Numbered from the stretch's first letter, positions 12,108 through 24,789 are shown. The stretch is 64,000 nucleotides of DNA from Phascolomyces articulosus (GCA_025677815.1 JAIXMP010000012.1:1116001-1180000), one strand, 5' to 3'. Notes: a model not told the origin generated them from the sequence alone. Numbers and translations: made by a program.

Positions 12108-14226
12108 GGAAAAAATAGACTAGGTGTGTGTTTTATATATTAAAAAAGTAGTCGAAGATATTTTTAAGGGGGGAATAGAAGAGAGAGGAGTGGAAAGAAA
12201 AGAAGAAAAAGTAACCAATGTACGATTACTGCAAATATAAATATAAAAAAAAAGGTTCGGGTTTAAAACGAAGAGATAGAGAAATAGAAAGGGAAAGTAT
12301 GCGTGCCGTACTGTACTTTCGTGTAGCAAGTAAAAACTTCGAACGGACTTTGAAGAATGCATGGCACTCTGTTTCTTACTAAAGTTTTATGTAATAATTG
12401 ACACTTGAAAAAACGGTGCGCCCGACATAGTTGGGGTGCATTCTGCTAAACAACTCATAATTCTATTGGGTAAAATCAGCGAATGAATTCTGGAGTTGTT
12501 AAAACCATGTTACATCAGTTTAGAGTGCTTTGAAGTGAATGGCTGCTGAAGTTCTACAAGTTGCTCTTTCTTTATCAATGTTGATGGGAGTATCATCATA
12601 AACATTGTAAATAATTTATAGATATAAGAATATTTGACTGTTTTGCTCCATTCTCTAAAGCATAACGCACATCTACCCATGGTTATTTAGTGGCGATAGA
12701 AATAAAGAAAAAATAGAGAAAACCTAATATTATAGCATGAATAGCTATTAAGATCAATCACCGTTATTAGACACTACTACATTCACAAAACATTTATAGA
12801 ATAGATAGACTGAATGATATGATAATAATGAGTTAAATTTGTTGGTGGAGGGATACTGAGGAGGAAAATCAACTTGGTGCTATTGGTAGTAAGATAGCCC
12901 AGGAAGCTATATACTTGAAGCTATTACTGAGAGGTGATACTGCAGATAATAATCGTTTGGATATCATCATTGCGCATGTACATTAACAAGATGTCTATTT
13001 TTCTTACGTTAGAAAGCACATAAGAATGTATATATAATTCTTATGTTTCATTAACAATGATTTATGTTTTTTATATATGACCAGATAGATTATCCTGAAA
13101 TGAGCCAACACCATAACAATAAACAAAAGAAGATGAAACTAATAGGTATTCATATTTCATAATGATGGATATAAATCAATATCAGTGTTACAGTAGCATC
13201 CTGTTGATCTATTTATCAATACAATACCCTCATATTTGACATTAAATAGAGAGTATATCGTGTCATGTCATACGGCCAAACTTTTATACCCTTTGTCAGG
13301 AATAAACCTTACTTTATTCTTGTGTTATAAATGATTAGAGGTATAAAATGCATCTTAAACCAATGAATATAATAAATTATAGCCTTAGAAAACAAAAGAC
13401 ATTTCTGTCACATCATCGACGCGATGACTACAACTTTACATATCACTATGTTTTCTTGTATCAAGATTCATAGAATGCGTCTTTTAGCAGCATTTGTTGG
13501 TATCTTTTCATATACTGATTTTCTCTTTAGTATGGATGTCAAATATCTCCTTTAATACCCAGATAATCATTGCCTATCAACATAGTTTCTCTTATTACAG
13601 CGCCTTTACTCTCAATTTTCGCTTTCCAAAAAACCAAATTCGCGATGTTCTCAGACCAAAGTTCGTTTTTGCAACTTCCAATTTTCGGTTTTCTATAGGC
13701 CAAAGTTCGCACTCACCTCTAAAAACGAACTTTGATCTGAGAACATCGCGAATTTGGTTTTTTGGAAAGCGAAAATTGAGAGTAAAGGCGCTGTATGAAA
13801 GTAAATTATATCAAAAGGTAAGACCAAATGTTCTTTTTCATTCACATGTGTAACTCTTGAGAATAATAGTCATTTTTTCGATTTTAGGATACTTAACAGT
13901 TCTATACCTAGACGACGTCTAAATATTTGTAACTTAGTTATATTTTATACCCATTAATAATGAAGATAAAAATATATGTTACATAAATTAAACTGGGGTG
14001 ATTTTTCATTCATCTCATCTCCCTTGAAAACTTTATGTGATGATATTGTTGATGGTGAGCTGACTGAATTTTGATGTGGGGTGGAAGACACCTGTAACTA
14101 CCCAAAAGAGGAAACAAGTGCATGAAAACTATCTTTTTTTTCAGCACTTGGATTCTCAGCTCTCACTGCTTCTTTTTCGTTCCCTTCACCTTAAAAGATA
14201 ATAACAATAATAATAAAAAAGAATAT
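12108..14226. other. Divergent intergenic region, Vps8 / F-BAR gene
   Basis: About 2.1 kb lie between two divergent start codons. The Vps8-proximal part is purine-rich on the plus strand, a likely 5' UTR. The rest is AT-rich and shows no credible exon. The only clear structure is the inverted repeat at 13596-13795, annotated separately. Confidence 0.6.
13596..13795. mobile_element. Fold-back / MITE-like element with 75-bp terminal inverted repeats
   Basis: The left arm (13596-13670) and right arm (13721-13795) are reverse complements over 75 bases with a single mismatch (C on the left at the position matched by T). A 50-bp centre separates them. The outer edges read TA-CAGCGCC on the left and GGCGCTG-TA on the right, so a TA target duplication flanking CAG...CTG ends is plausible, as expected for Tc1/mariner-derived MITEs. 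No transposase is encoded. A 119-codon frame across the element (13494-13853) follows from the repeat and is not a gene. Confidence 0.72.
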
Positions 14227-17200
14227 ATGCATCATCACCCATTCTATACTTCTTTTTGGTCACCGAATGCCTCACAAAATGGCATTCCCGATTTTTCTCA
14301 TGGACTTAATGTACTTCATCAAAAACTTCAACAGTCTATTGAAGAGAATCAAGTAGTTGCCCACTTCTTACGAAAACGAGCCACCGTGGAACAAGTTTAT
14401 GCCGAACAATTAGCATCACTTGACGAGAACCACAACAACAATGACAATACGAATGGCAAGGCCTTCGATCGAGACATTGGAGCTGGACTCAAGAAATGCT
14501 TCGAAGTCGTTCGTTGCGAAAGTACTGAATCTTCTAAAACACACGAACAACGCGCCAATAATTTAATCGAACAAGTATTGGATCCGTTAGGTCGATTCAC
14601 CAAAAGATATGAACGGATTGTCACACGAACCAAGAAACAAATGGATGATCAGATTGCTTTATTTGCAGAATCGTTCAAAATGTTGGATCAATCCAGTCTG
14701 CTCTATACTGAAAAATGTCGCACAGTTCAATCTTTGTGTCCCGAATATAAGCACCCTAATAATCCTCTTTGGATTCATGACTGGATGTTTACAAGAATAC
14801 AATTATGTCGACTTTTGGAACAGTTGGATCACAACAATAATAATAATGAGATGATGACGGGTCAACAAATATTGGACCGTATCATGAAACAACAACAGGC
14901 AATGTCGTACAATATTAATCAAGAACAGCAGCAGCAGCAGCAAGATGAAATTTCCTCACGCCACAGTAATGTGAGTGGCTGGTCCATTGCCACGACGGAT
15001 CTTGGTCCGCGGTTTGATGAACCAGAAAAAGATTCAGAAACCTTTTGTCAGGCACTGGTGGATCAAGGATATTTAAAACCTTCAACAACCACGACAGAAA
15101 CTGCAAATGAATTTTCTCGACACACTCAATATAGCATCGAGTATCCGGATATTGGCATCCCTGGCGCTACTTACTCCGAGTATCTCACCGAGCAAAGTAA
15201 ATCATTCGATTCTTCACCAGGTGGAGTGGGCTCATTATTTGGACGTTGGGGTCGATCCAATAATAGTACATCTGGAGAGGCCTGTCATCGAGCAATTCAT
15301 GAAATGGATCAAGCGGATAAGATATATAAGAACTGTGTAAAGGAAGTGGATAAAGTTCGTATGGAGACGGAGGAAGAGTTGGTAAGTAGGTTTTTTTTTT
15401 GGTTTTCAAATAGCATTGGTGATGATTATATATTTCAATAATTGATATCCTTACATTTTTGTCTCGTATAAATGAACACTAGTTCTCTCACTATGAAGAA
15501 ATGGAAAGTCTTGAACTTGAACGGATACAAACAATCAAACAATGTATGTCGATATAGAGGGGTATACTCAAAGTATAATAATATTGAGTTTAATTGGTGT
15601 GGTGATAGGAGGGAAATTTATATTAAACATCATTTATGTTTATTTTTAGCATTTGTGAGCACTGCTGCAATATTATCTAATTCGATACCATATTACAAGG
15701 AACTCTACGATCGAATGATGTTATATCAGGAAACCTTAAAACCTGATAAGGATGTGCAATTTATTGTTGAACAATATCATACAGGTCGATTTTGTCCACG
15801 GCCCCCACTCTATGTTAATTATTTCCATGGTTCAGCTATGGGTAAACATTTTTGAATATAATATGCGGCACCCATTTTGTTATACACCCTGTAAAAAAAG
15901 AGGAGAATATTTTATAATAACACACAATGTTTTTCTTGTGTATTTATAGATCAAGTGTTTGGTGTACCATTAGAAGAATATGCACAAATTCATAAAATGG
16001 TCGTACCTCCACTCATATCACAAGGTCTCTCAGCAATTGAATCAAGTAAGTATTACATATTAAAATAAAATCTTATATAGAGATTGATCTATCGAATTGT
16101 TCAAAAGTAAATCATCAGATTATAAAATAATATATTGATTTAAAATAAACTTTTCCTGAAAATATTTTAGGTTTTTCACAAATTTACAAAGAAGGTATTG
16201 AAATGCGTGCTGAAATTTGGCAAAAAAAAAAAATGTTGTCAGATTTTTTTCTAAGGCGAGAAAGAAACACCGTGTACTAATTTTTTTTTGTTCTTGGCTG
16301 ATTGGATTGTGTGGGGAAACACTAGAGCGGACGAAAATGTGGACTTCCGAAATTCAATTGGATCAAGCACATGAAGCTCGAGAAAGATTAAATATACCTT
16401 CCCTTTCTCTTATTTTAATGAATCAGAATCTTGAAAGATATGACGTTATGGTATTGGCTTCATTAATTCGATTATACCTTATGGAATTACCGGAATGTCT
16501 TTTAACTTTTGAATTATACGATCCAATCAAATTATTATATGCCAATCGTAAGTTTGTATGGAATGGGTTAATAAAGATGCAAAGGGAGATAAAATGATGA
16601 TATTAAACTTACAAACTTTTATTATTATTATTTTTGATTTAGAACATCTTGGTGATGTCTCTCGATTATCTTCTATTAGCAAGCTTTTAACTACTTTACC
16701 ACCCTCCAACTTTTATACCCTTAAAGAACTTTTGGAACATTTTCATAGGTAATAATGGAGTGCTTGAATACCATCATCTTTTAAATGGCACCACCATTGA
16801 GATACTAACTTTTCCATCCATATATTATTTTTTTATTAGATTATTAGCTAAATCAGATAATGACGAATCGGATCGAGAAGAAATTCTGCATGAACTTTCT
16901 AGTCGCTTCTGTCATGTATTAATACGACCTCAAGTGGAAAGAACCTTGAATTCTCACGATCGACATCCTTACCGACTTATCCGAGATTTGATAAGTAACG
17001 TTGACACCGTATTTTCCAATGATGCTATCAAATCCCATGAAGAATTTGCGAATCGGCGTATCATTGTTGCAACAAGTAATAACAAAAGTTCTGCTACATC
17101 GACAAATAATTCTTCAGTAAAAGAACCCTCACTCGAAGGTTCTTCAGCAGCATCCACAGCATCTTCTATTGCATCCACTCAATTAGGTACACCTACGCGT

Positions 17201-17875
17201 GAATCCATACATAGTGGTAATAATCCTACCGAACAGCAACAACAACAAAAGGACAAAGTAGTGGAAAATGATGTTGTTACCCATCAAGATCAACAGATCA
17301 ACAACGGTAGATCACCACAGCATGAATTCCTTTCTTCTTCTCCCCCTCAACGTCGACGCACTTTATTATCATTTATGCGAAGAAGCTCATCCACTTCAAC
17401 GGCAGAGCTTGCTAGATCAGCTACCATGTCTGCTGCTTCTCCTCACCGACCCATTCCAGTACCTTCATCTAGTACATTATTTGAAGATCCAGATGAAACG
17501 CCTTTTCCTCCTCGACAAGGCCGTGCTTCAGCAGAACCACCTAGACAACCCAGAGGATCATTCACAACCGAATTACCTGGACGACGACGGTTATCTGAAG
17601 AGCCTACACCCACATTTAGCAAATCAAAACCAAACATAAGCAACATTATAATACCCAATAATAACGATAACGCTCTATTGGATCGAAAAATTACAGATTC
17701 GCCTTCCTTGGTCCAATTAGATATCAATGAACCCCGAGGTCCAACACCACCCCCAAAAGAAAATTATACGACAGATGTAACTAGAGATAATGATGAAACA
17801 AAACAAGCAAGACATTCAAGAGCATCATCTTTTGGAGGAAGTTTGGATTCTTTTTTTAAAGATGAAGATTTTTAA
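14227..17875 (+). CDS. F-BAR and RhoGAP domain protein, Rgd2-like
   Basis: Exons are 14227-15381, 15483-15543, 15650-15841, 15950-16045, 16171-about 16206, about 16326-16547, 16643-16748 and 16840-17875, giving about 967 residues. The start (SFWSPNASQNGIPDFSHGL) and the following charged helices match the F-BAR opening. An insertion with FCQALVDQGYLKP resembles part of a DEP domain, as in yeast Rgd2. The F-BAR then resumes (EELFSHYEEMESLELERI). A RhoGAP-like region starts near residue 471 (VFGVPLEEYAQ) and continues through LIRLYLMELPECLLTF. The tail is Ser/Pro-rich with polyproline. Such proteins link membrane curvature to Rho/Cdc42 control at sites of polar growth. The intron at about 16207-16325 is uncertain: a weak GTGCTG donor, or a 56-nt alternative at 16272-16327, both keep frame. 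No canonical G-[IVL]-[FY]-R arginine-finger motif is visible. Confidence 0.82.
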
Positions 17876-18382
17876 AGTTTTAATATTATATAAAATATAA
17901 ATCATTTTTTTAATACATGTACTACTATTTCTACCTATATATAAATATAATCATATTCTCTTTCTTAATATTTCATAGAGGATGTTTAAAAAAATAATAT
18001 GAAAGGAAACAAGTAAATGATGAACAAATGTAAACAAAAAAATGCATAGTGTCATGTAACATAAGAATGGGAAAAAAAGCACATTTTTAAAACCTTGGCT
18101 ATAGATATATATGAAAAAAAAAGAATTGTTATCATGGTGATTGGCAGCTCTATATAATATTCTTTGATTTGATTGATTTTGCATATATAAAACATTGATG
18201 ATAGGGTATGTTGTTTTTCATTGAGTGGGAGCAATCACTTTTGTATTACGTGGAGTATATATTTTTTGGCGCCACTTTTTGTTGGTGGATATCCTTATAT
18301 GTATAATTTTAAACATATATACAAATTAGAAATATGAACAAAAAACGTATGGACATATTACTCTAAGTATCACGAACCGTGG
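17876..18382. other. Convergent 3' intergenic region
   Basis: This 507-base AT-rich spacer lies between the stop codons of the F-BAR/RhoGAP gene (+) and the SAM-HMG gene (-). It should hold both 3' UTRs. I see no gene in it. Confidence 0.5.
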
Positions 18383-20573
18383 TCACTGTATATATTTGTT
18401 TTGGTTCTCAGTGTTATCTTGGGTAGTTTCTTCGAGATCTATAGTCATCATCTCTGATTCTAATCTGGTGGTTGTAACCGACGGGGAATCGTATAGTCCG
18501 GTATAACTAGCAATAGAATCATCATTATATTCAAGCCAGGAATCATTACAATCATTATTACTATTATAGTTGTTGATATCATCATTCTCATCATCATTAC
18601 TATCTTCATCTTCTTCCATATTCTGTATGAAAAACCCACGAACCACAGCAGGATCATCATCTTCTTCAGCCGTCGTGGTGCTTGATAGTTTTCCGGCCTG
18701 TTGTTGCTGTCCAACAGATGTTGTTGCATCATTATTGCTCCCGTTACCACTTTCGTAAGAATTTCCATCGGCAGATCCCCCACTGCTGCCTGAGGAACTA
18801 CCAAGACCATTGCTACTATTACCATTTGAACTTGAATCAGCCATACTTCCACTATATATATTCAAATATCAAAAAAATAGATGAGGATATAATTTAATAT
18901 ACATATACGAACAATATTGTAAAATACTAAAAGAAAGCATCGTTAGTAGGTACATACCTTCCGGGTGATCCACTTGCTGATTTGAATCTTTTTCTATCCC
19001 CCCCGACAGCTCTATGAGATCCATGTTTTATTCGAAAATCATTCAAATACTCTTGATATCGCTAATCGAATGGGGTAGGTTAGTGGTGTATGAATAAAAT
19101 GAGCAAGAAAAGTGACATCAAAAAGAATGATCATTATTCTCCCTAAGTCTTGACACTTTATTTTGATTTATACTTACTTTAAATTCTGTCGTTTGACGAT
19201 ATTGACTAAGTGAAATAATGTATGCGTTTTTAGCTTCGACTGCAGTTGACTCATATTGATTTTTTCCAGCCACACTTAATGTTTTCCATCGTTCACCCGC
19301 TATTTTTGCGAGTTGTGCAAAAGTTAAATTTTGATCTTTTAATTCATTTCGTAAATCATTTGAAAACATGACATAAGCAGAAGGTGGTTTTATAGGTGCA
19401 TTGCGATCTGGTTTTGGATGACGTCGATATCGACGTTTAGGTGGTAATAAACTTTGTTGATAATCACTATTTAAGGCTATTGTGTGTCCTCTTGCTGCTC
19501 CAGAATCATCGTTTGAAGAATCACCACTTCCTTTATTACTAGGTAAATCGCCAATAGTTCGAATGGTGGATCGGTGGTGATAATGATGATGGTGGTGATG
19601 GTAATGTTGTTTATTGGTGCTTTGTTCTTGTTGGCTAGATATAGATGAGGATGTTGTTGCTGCAGTTGCAGAAATTTTTTGTTGGTGTAGTTGACTGGTG
19701 ACTTCACTACTTTGGGTTGTTGCAGAAGTAATATTCCCACTGGTGGTTCCACTACTACCAGCACTTGCATCTTGACGACTTGTATTGCCACCTGTTGTCG
19801 TGCCACTGCTACTATCACTGGATGAAGTTGTGTTTGCTGTTGCTTGTGAAAGAAGTGGGACTAAAAATAGAGTGTGTCATATGATGTATGTAAAATGAAA
19901 AGCATTAATTTCACTTACGCTAACTTGATTTATAAACTAATATATATATATATATGTACGATAAGTGCATCCTCTCACCTTTAGGTGATGTGGTAACGGT
20001 ACCCATCCGATTGATATACAAAGGCTCATGACGTGGGATTCCTCTTAATGTCGCAATTTCCCGTTGTATCAACTATATATGTATTAAAATGAATATTAGC
20101 TTTAAAAACTTTAAACAAATTGATGATAGACAACTAAACCTAATCGGGAATATGGAGCCTCGTTTTGGTAAAGTCTTTTATACATATGACGTATATTTGC
20201 ATTTATTTACCCTACGATGACCGCGCTTTACTTTCATAACAATCATATCATCTTCGCTCACTTCGCAAAACTATATAGATAATAGAAAAACACAATATTT
20301 TTATGTTCATTATTAAAAAGAGCCTCTTATCATCATTACGATCAAAATTAACATCAAGATAGAATATAAAAATGAAAGAAATTTTAATTAATTTTTATTA
20401 TTATAGGAGAAAACAACGATTACCGATTTCAAAGAATCAAATCCTTCATTGAGAAATTTATCTAAATATTGTAAAAGTTTACATTGGATTAATAATTCTT
20501 TCACTTGAAAATGGCCAGGATCATCTGGATTATATGATACGGTGTTATTTTCGTCGTCCCTTTGTCGCTGCAT
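18383..20573 (-). CDS. SAM domain plus HMG-box protein (putative transcription or chromatin factor)
   Basis: Six exons (20573-20424, 20270-20211, 20072-19979, 19860-19178, 19061-18958, 18851-18383) join in phase to 519 residues. A SAM domain occupies about residues 18-85 (VKELLIQCKLLQYLDKFL, then EVSEDDMIVMKVKRGHRR). After a Ser/Thr/Gln/His-rich linker with a His-rich run comes a basic patch (PPKRRYRRHPKPDRNAPIKP) leading into one HMG box (PPSAYVMFSNDLRNELKD, then LAKIAGERWKTL) at about residues 245-320. The C-terminus is Ser/Gly-rich and then strongly acidic. The PKRRYRRHPKPD lead-in is typical of sequence-specific fungal HMG proteins. DNA binding is family knowledge; the target and a regulatory role are inference. 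It is not the Mucorales sex locus as described, because the expected tptA and rnhA neighbours are absent. Confidence 0.85.
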
Positions 20574-22320
20574 AGGTCGCTTTGCCGTTATGGCAATTTA
20601 AAATGAAAAGGAATGCAAATAATATAGAAGGTTGTAATAGAATAAAGTTACTTCGTTTGTTGTTGATATGTTGTTTCTTTTTGTTTTAAAAAAAATGATT
20701 TCTCGCTGTTCAATAAAGATTCGATGGCGAAGTAGAAACAAAAAGAAGTGGGAAAAAACCAAACGAAAAAAAAGCTTGTCTTTATAAACAATTTTTTTTT
20801 TTTTTGGGATCGGCGTCTATATAGAAATAAAGTTTGGGTGCACTGTTCTCTTCTTATACTAGTAGCACCATCGATTTGTTACGTCATTAGAATAATATAT
20901 CAGTAGAATAATAAAGAGAGCTAAACCTGATATGGAGTATTGGTTATGATGAATTTTTAAGAATCAAGAACTCTTTTTTTTGGGGGGGGTGTGGAAGATG
21001 GGGTGATATGTTATGGAAAGAATTTACAAGTTTGAATAGCCTGTCTAGTGTTACAATAAGGATCTGGAAATTTCTCGATTCTTCACTGTGATGCTATCGC
21101 CTATCAATATAAATATACAATCCCCCCTATTTCTCCTGAATAATTCAGCATGCCAAACGATTATGTACAGCATCGATAATAAATTATGCTGAGCAAAAAC
21201 CCTGAATAAGTCAATAATGCATTATTACAGCATTATTAAAAGTGCTATTTCGTAATAACCAAATATATAGTATAGTATAGTACGAGAATCACATTATATT
21301 TGGCATATTTGGGTTAAATAGTCATTATCATCAATGGTAAGTGGTGTAACTTTATTGTTATTAATTTGAAATAATGGTGATGGATTGAATATACATGTCA
21401 AAAGTAGAAAAGTTACATTATAGATAATACATATGACTCATTCTATTTCAAGCGATTCTGTTGTTATACATATTATTGATAGTGTGATGTGCTAAAAAAA
21501 TTATATGTTCCCATAGCTATTTTAAATAATTACATTTCATTATATATATGTTGCCACTCCTATTATATATGAATGGATTCCTCTATATTATTAATAGCAG
21601 GATATTCTTGGTGGCTATGGTAGCTGTTTAGTACAATACAGTTATCGAATTTGTAAACGGAATATTTATATCGTTAATGAATAAAAACATTCTTGGTGTT
21701 TTTAAGAAACACCATGTGGTTCCAAGAGACAGGTAAGAGATAAGCCTCCACAAATAGTCGTACATATATGGCACAAATATAAACATTATGTAACGCGTTT
21801 GAAGGCCTCGTGAAATAGCTAAAATATCGGTTAAATATGTACTGTTTATTTACAAACTAACACCTACATGTATATTAATAAGAATAATGTCAGTCATCAA
21901 CAATAACCAATTCTCACACTCTCTCTTCCTATTACTATTATGACATGACGCACTTGCTTGGTTATTGTAACTTTATATGCATGAGATCAACAACAACAAT
22001 GACAAAAATAAGCACACTAAATCATGTTGGGTTAGTGTTTTTTATGGTATATAAAAAAGGTTGTCGATCGATCAGGTTATTCTCTCCTTTTCCGTCTCAT
22101 ATATTTTTATCATACCACATCATACTATTGATTATAGAGTGTGAGAAAGGATTTTACACAATCATTGTTTTCTCTCATCTTCTATTATTATCATTATTAA
22201 AGGAACAAGCTGTACTTTACAACGCCCAATGATTTCTCTTCGATCTCGGAAATTTTCGTCTTGGGGTTTTCATAACCAAAACTTTTCTCCTTCTTTGAAC
22301 AGTACATAAAAAAGACACTC
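20574..22320. promoter_or_regulatory. Divergent intergenic region, SAM-HMG / RCC1-like genes
   Basis: These 1.75 kb separate two divergent ATGs. The sequence is AT-rich with homopolymers, including a T7G8 run near 20975-20990 and a tandem TATAG motif near 21269. I find no exon with family resemblance. A frame at 21945-22232 is probably chance or 5' UTR of the RCC1-like gene. Confidence 0.5.
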
Positions 22321-23762
22321 ATGTCTCAAACACGTTCTTTATTCAGCTTTGGATTCAACGCGTTTAATCAAACCGCCCCTGAAAACCAAGATCATTGTGT
22401 AAATAATTATAAACTAAAGAATGTTCAAAATGCTGTTCTTACAACATGGGAATCCACCATTATTACAAAAGGTATGTAACAGTCAGCGCGTTACTACTTT
22501 TTTTTTTGCGTTTATAAACACATCAACAGCTAAGCAGAATATATGTGTAATATAATTCCATGTCCTGATTCATTAAGATGTCAATCAACTTGAAATGTGG
22601 GGTTGGAAACCAGAGTGTCAAGGCAATGACTTTCTACAAATATGGGGAAACCTAGCTATTAAAAGAATGTTTGGTTCTTTCGATCAAGGTTGGATAGGTG
22701 CTTTAGGTGATGATGGAATTGTATGGTATTATCAATATGGATCCAAAGAAAGATTGAAACTTACAACGGGTGCCAAAGATGCAGATTATTGTCAAGATCG
22801 TAAAGAGATTCTCGTTTTAACAGGTATATCAAATATAAAAAATAAAGAGTTATTGTATTTTTTTTACTAACACAAAACAACGACCTACTATTTTTCTGCG
22901 CCTTAGAAACAGGATATATTGACTGCTATGAGCAGAGAGCAGATGACGACAAGTTATTTGCGATCAAAAAAAGATTAGCTAATTTACCCAAAGTACATGC
23001 CATGGCAGTTTCCTTTTCTCATGTCCTCTTTTATACTGAAGGGTTAAATCCAATTTACGTCCTTGGATCGAATCGATATTCTCAACTAGGATTTGATACA
23101 ACAATACAAAGTGTTGGCGATGAATCTATTATCCCAGTAGAATTTTTTAGCGGATTAATGGTTCAGCAAGCGAGTTTAGCTTGTGGTCCATTTCATTCTG
23201 CAGTTGTAGTGGATGGTGAATTATATACTTTTGGATGGAAGAAAAATGGTCGGCTCGGTTGGGGTAACTCATTCACTTCGCAAACAGACGATCATGATGA
23301 TGTGATTGGGTTGGTAGAGTTTAGAAATGAACAAGGTGAACTTGTTGAAGATGTTTATGTTATAAAAGTTGTTTGTGGTACAAATCATACAATGGCATTG
23401 GATGGTAAGTTGATTTTATATCAATGATGCATCTTTATAGAAACATATGAAATTATATGTTTATTGTAGCTTGATCATTCTTGACCTTTTATAATAGATG
23501 AAGGCCGAGTGTGGACATGTGGAAGTAGTAAGTAATATTATAAATGGAATAGGAATGAATTAAGCTTACTCTATGTATTTGTTATTTAACAAACTATTAT
23601 TACCAAGATCAATACAAACAGTTAGGTCGAGCTACACAAGATGATATCGATGGATCCACATTTGACGACGTATTTCGATTATGTACAGCATACACAGGTT
23701 TTGCAATCGATTGCTATGCTGGACGATGGAATTCGTTCATCATCACCCAACCACATCAATAG
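22321..23762 (+). CDS. RCC1-repeat protein, RCCD1-like
   Basis: Five exons (22321-22471, 22578-22823, 22907-23404, 23498-23527, 23608-23762) join in phase to 359 residues. RCC1-type propeller blades are recognisable: SFGFNAFNQ near the N-terminus, VLGSNRYSQLGF, ACGPFHSAVVVDGELYTFGW followed by NGRLGWG, and CGTNHTMALDDEGRVWTCGS followed by NQYKQLG. Length and blade count resemble metazoan RCCD1 more than the seven-blade Ran exchange factor RCC1 itself. The fourth exon is only 30 nt and completes the last blade. Function is not certain; RCC1-like propellers serve as guanine-nucleotide exchange or protein-interaction platforms. The stop lies 103 bases from the convergent Mrp51 stop. Confidence 0.82.
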
Positions 23763-23865
23763 ATTCATTTCCTCCAATCAACACGTATATTTATATATTC
23801 ACATCGTAGGCAAACACATAATATGTATAATCATAATTATTCTATAAATGCTGTAAAAATTTTAT

Positions 23866-24789
23866 TTACTCTTTTTTTGTATCCAAATCCTTGAAATGTT
23901 CCATGAGAGCTTCATGTTGTGGGTTTTCTTGAGAGTTATCGGGTCTTTCTTCGCGAGGTGTATTTTTACGGGTAGTTCGGGATCGTGGTGGTTTTGACGA
24001 GCTCCACATATCCTTTGCCTTCATTTCATCCGATGACATGTATCGATCATCTGCTGAAGAGCCCAAGATAGCAGGAATCGAGGAAGATCCAGGTTGATTA
24101 GGTCGTACCATAACATTCGGTCGTCCTTGAGCATCCACTGAAGCTTCTTCGACATAGAATACGCGTTGCCGTCGATCACCATGGTATCTTACTGTATCCA
24201 TATGACGCTTTTGGCATAGGGCCACAATACCAGCAATACCCACTGCGTAACCTTGTCGATCACTGTTCAAGAATCGTCCTTCTACTGGGTAATTGGTTGT
24301 GCCAATATCATAATCACTATAGGTAGGTCCCACCACACTCGTCGAAGGTGTATCATTGAATGTAGCACCCAAAAATTCATACACTTGTTCTGGTTTGATT
24401 CTTTGTTCTTGAATTTGTTGTTGGAATTGTGCGGAACGTTTAGAAGCTGATTTAACAAACTGTTTAAATTCGCCAGGTGTCATTAAAGTCACGTTATGAT
24501 CAACGTGTTCAGGTCGTGGTGCTGGTTTTTTCGAGTTGGGAAAATTTTCCTTCCATCGACGGACAAACATGACTTTGGAAGTACCAGATTCCCATGGTGT
24601 TTGATGTTCAGCTGTATCGAGATCGCTAATGGTGACAAAAGGGGTTCGAATGACACTAGGAAGGTTGCGTTTCAAGCCCCAGTTACCCTTCTTTTGGTTT
24701 TTTCTTGATATTTCATAAACCTGACCTAATTTACGATCGTAACTAGCTAACCGTGAGTTACGTAGTAAACCTGCAAAGGATTTCTCCAT
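23866..24789 (-). CDS. MRP51: Mitochondrial small-subunit ribosomal protein Mrp51 (bS1m)
   Basis: This is an intronless 307-residue frame. The N-terminus (SFAGLLRNSRLASYDRKLGQ, then GNWGLKRNLP and ITPW-type motif TPWESGTSKVMFVRRWKE) is the hallmark of fungal Mrp51, a component of the mitochondrial 37S subunit related to bacterial bS1. Family knowledge places it in the mitochondrial matrix, helping translation of mitochondrial mRNAs by acting on their 5' leaders. The C-terminal half is basic and polar with a Lys/Asp tail. It is slightly shorter than yeast Mrp51. The single-exon structure contrasts with its intron-rich neighbours. It is convergent with the RCC1-like gene and divergent from Tcp11. 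Confidence 0.87.
   Translation of the reverse strand: MEKSFAGLLRNSRLASYDRKLGQVYEISRKNQKKGNWGLKRNLPSVIRTPFVTISDLDTAEHQTPWESGTSKVMFVRRWKENFPNSKKPAPRPEHVDHNVTLMTPGEFKQFVKSASKRSAQFQQQIQEQRIKPEQVYEFLGATFNDTPSTSVVGPTYSDYDIGTTNYPVEGRFLNSDRQGYAVGIAGIVALCQKRHMDTVRYHGDRRQRVFYVEEASVDAQGRPNVMVRPNQPGSSSIPAILGSSADDRYMSSDEMKAKDMWSSSKPPRSRTTRKNTPREERPDNSQENPQHEALMEHFKDLDTKKE

Noticed and set aside
13494..13853. 119-codon reading frame across the inverted repeat
   Set aside because: The frame is created by the palindrome and has no start context or family resemblance.
14122..14226. Upstream in-frame ATG extending the F-BAR protein by 35 residues
   Set aside because: The extension is Phe-rich then Asn-rich and not F-BAR-like; the ATG at 14227 opens directly into the conserved start.
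18383..20573. SAM-HMG gene considered as a Mucorales sex locus (sexM/sexP)
   Set aside because: The flanking triose-phosphate transporter and RNA helicase expected at that locus are not adjacent, and sex HMG proteins are not known to carry an N-terminal SAM domain. The helicase at the window start belongs to a different type.
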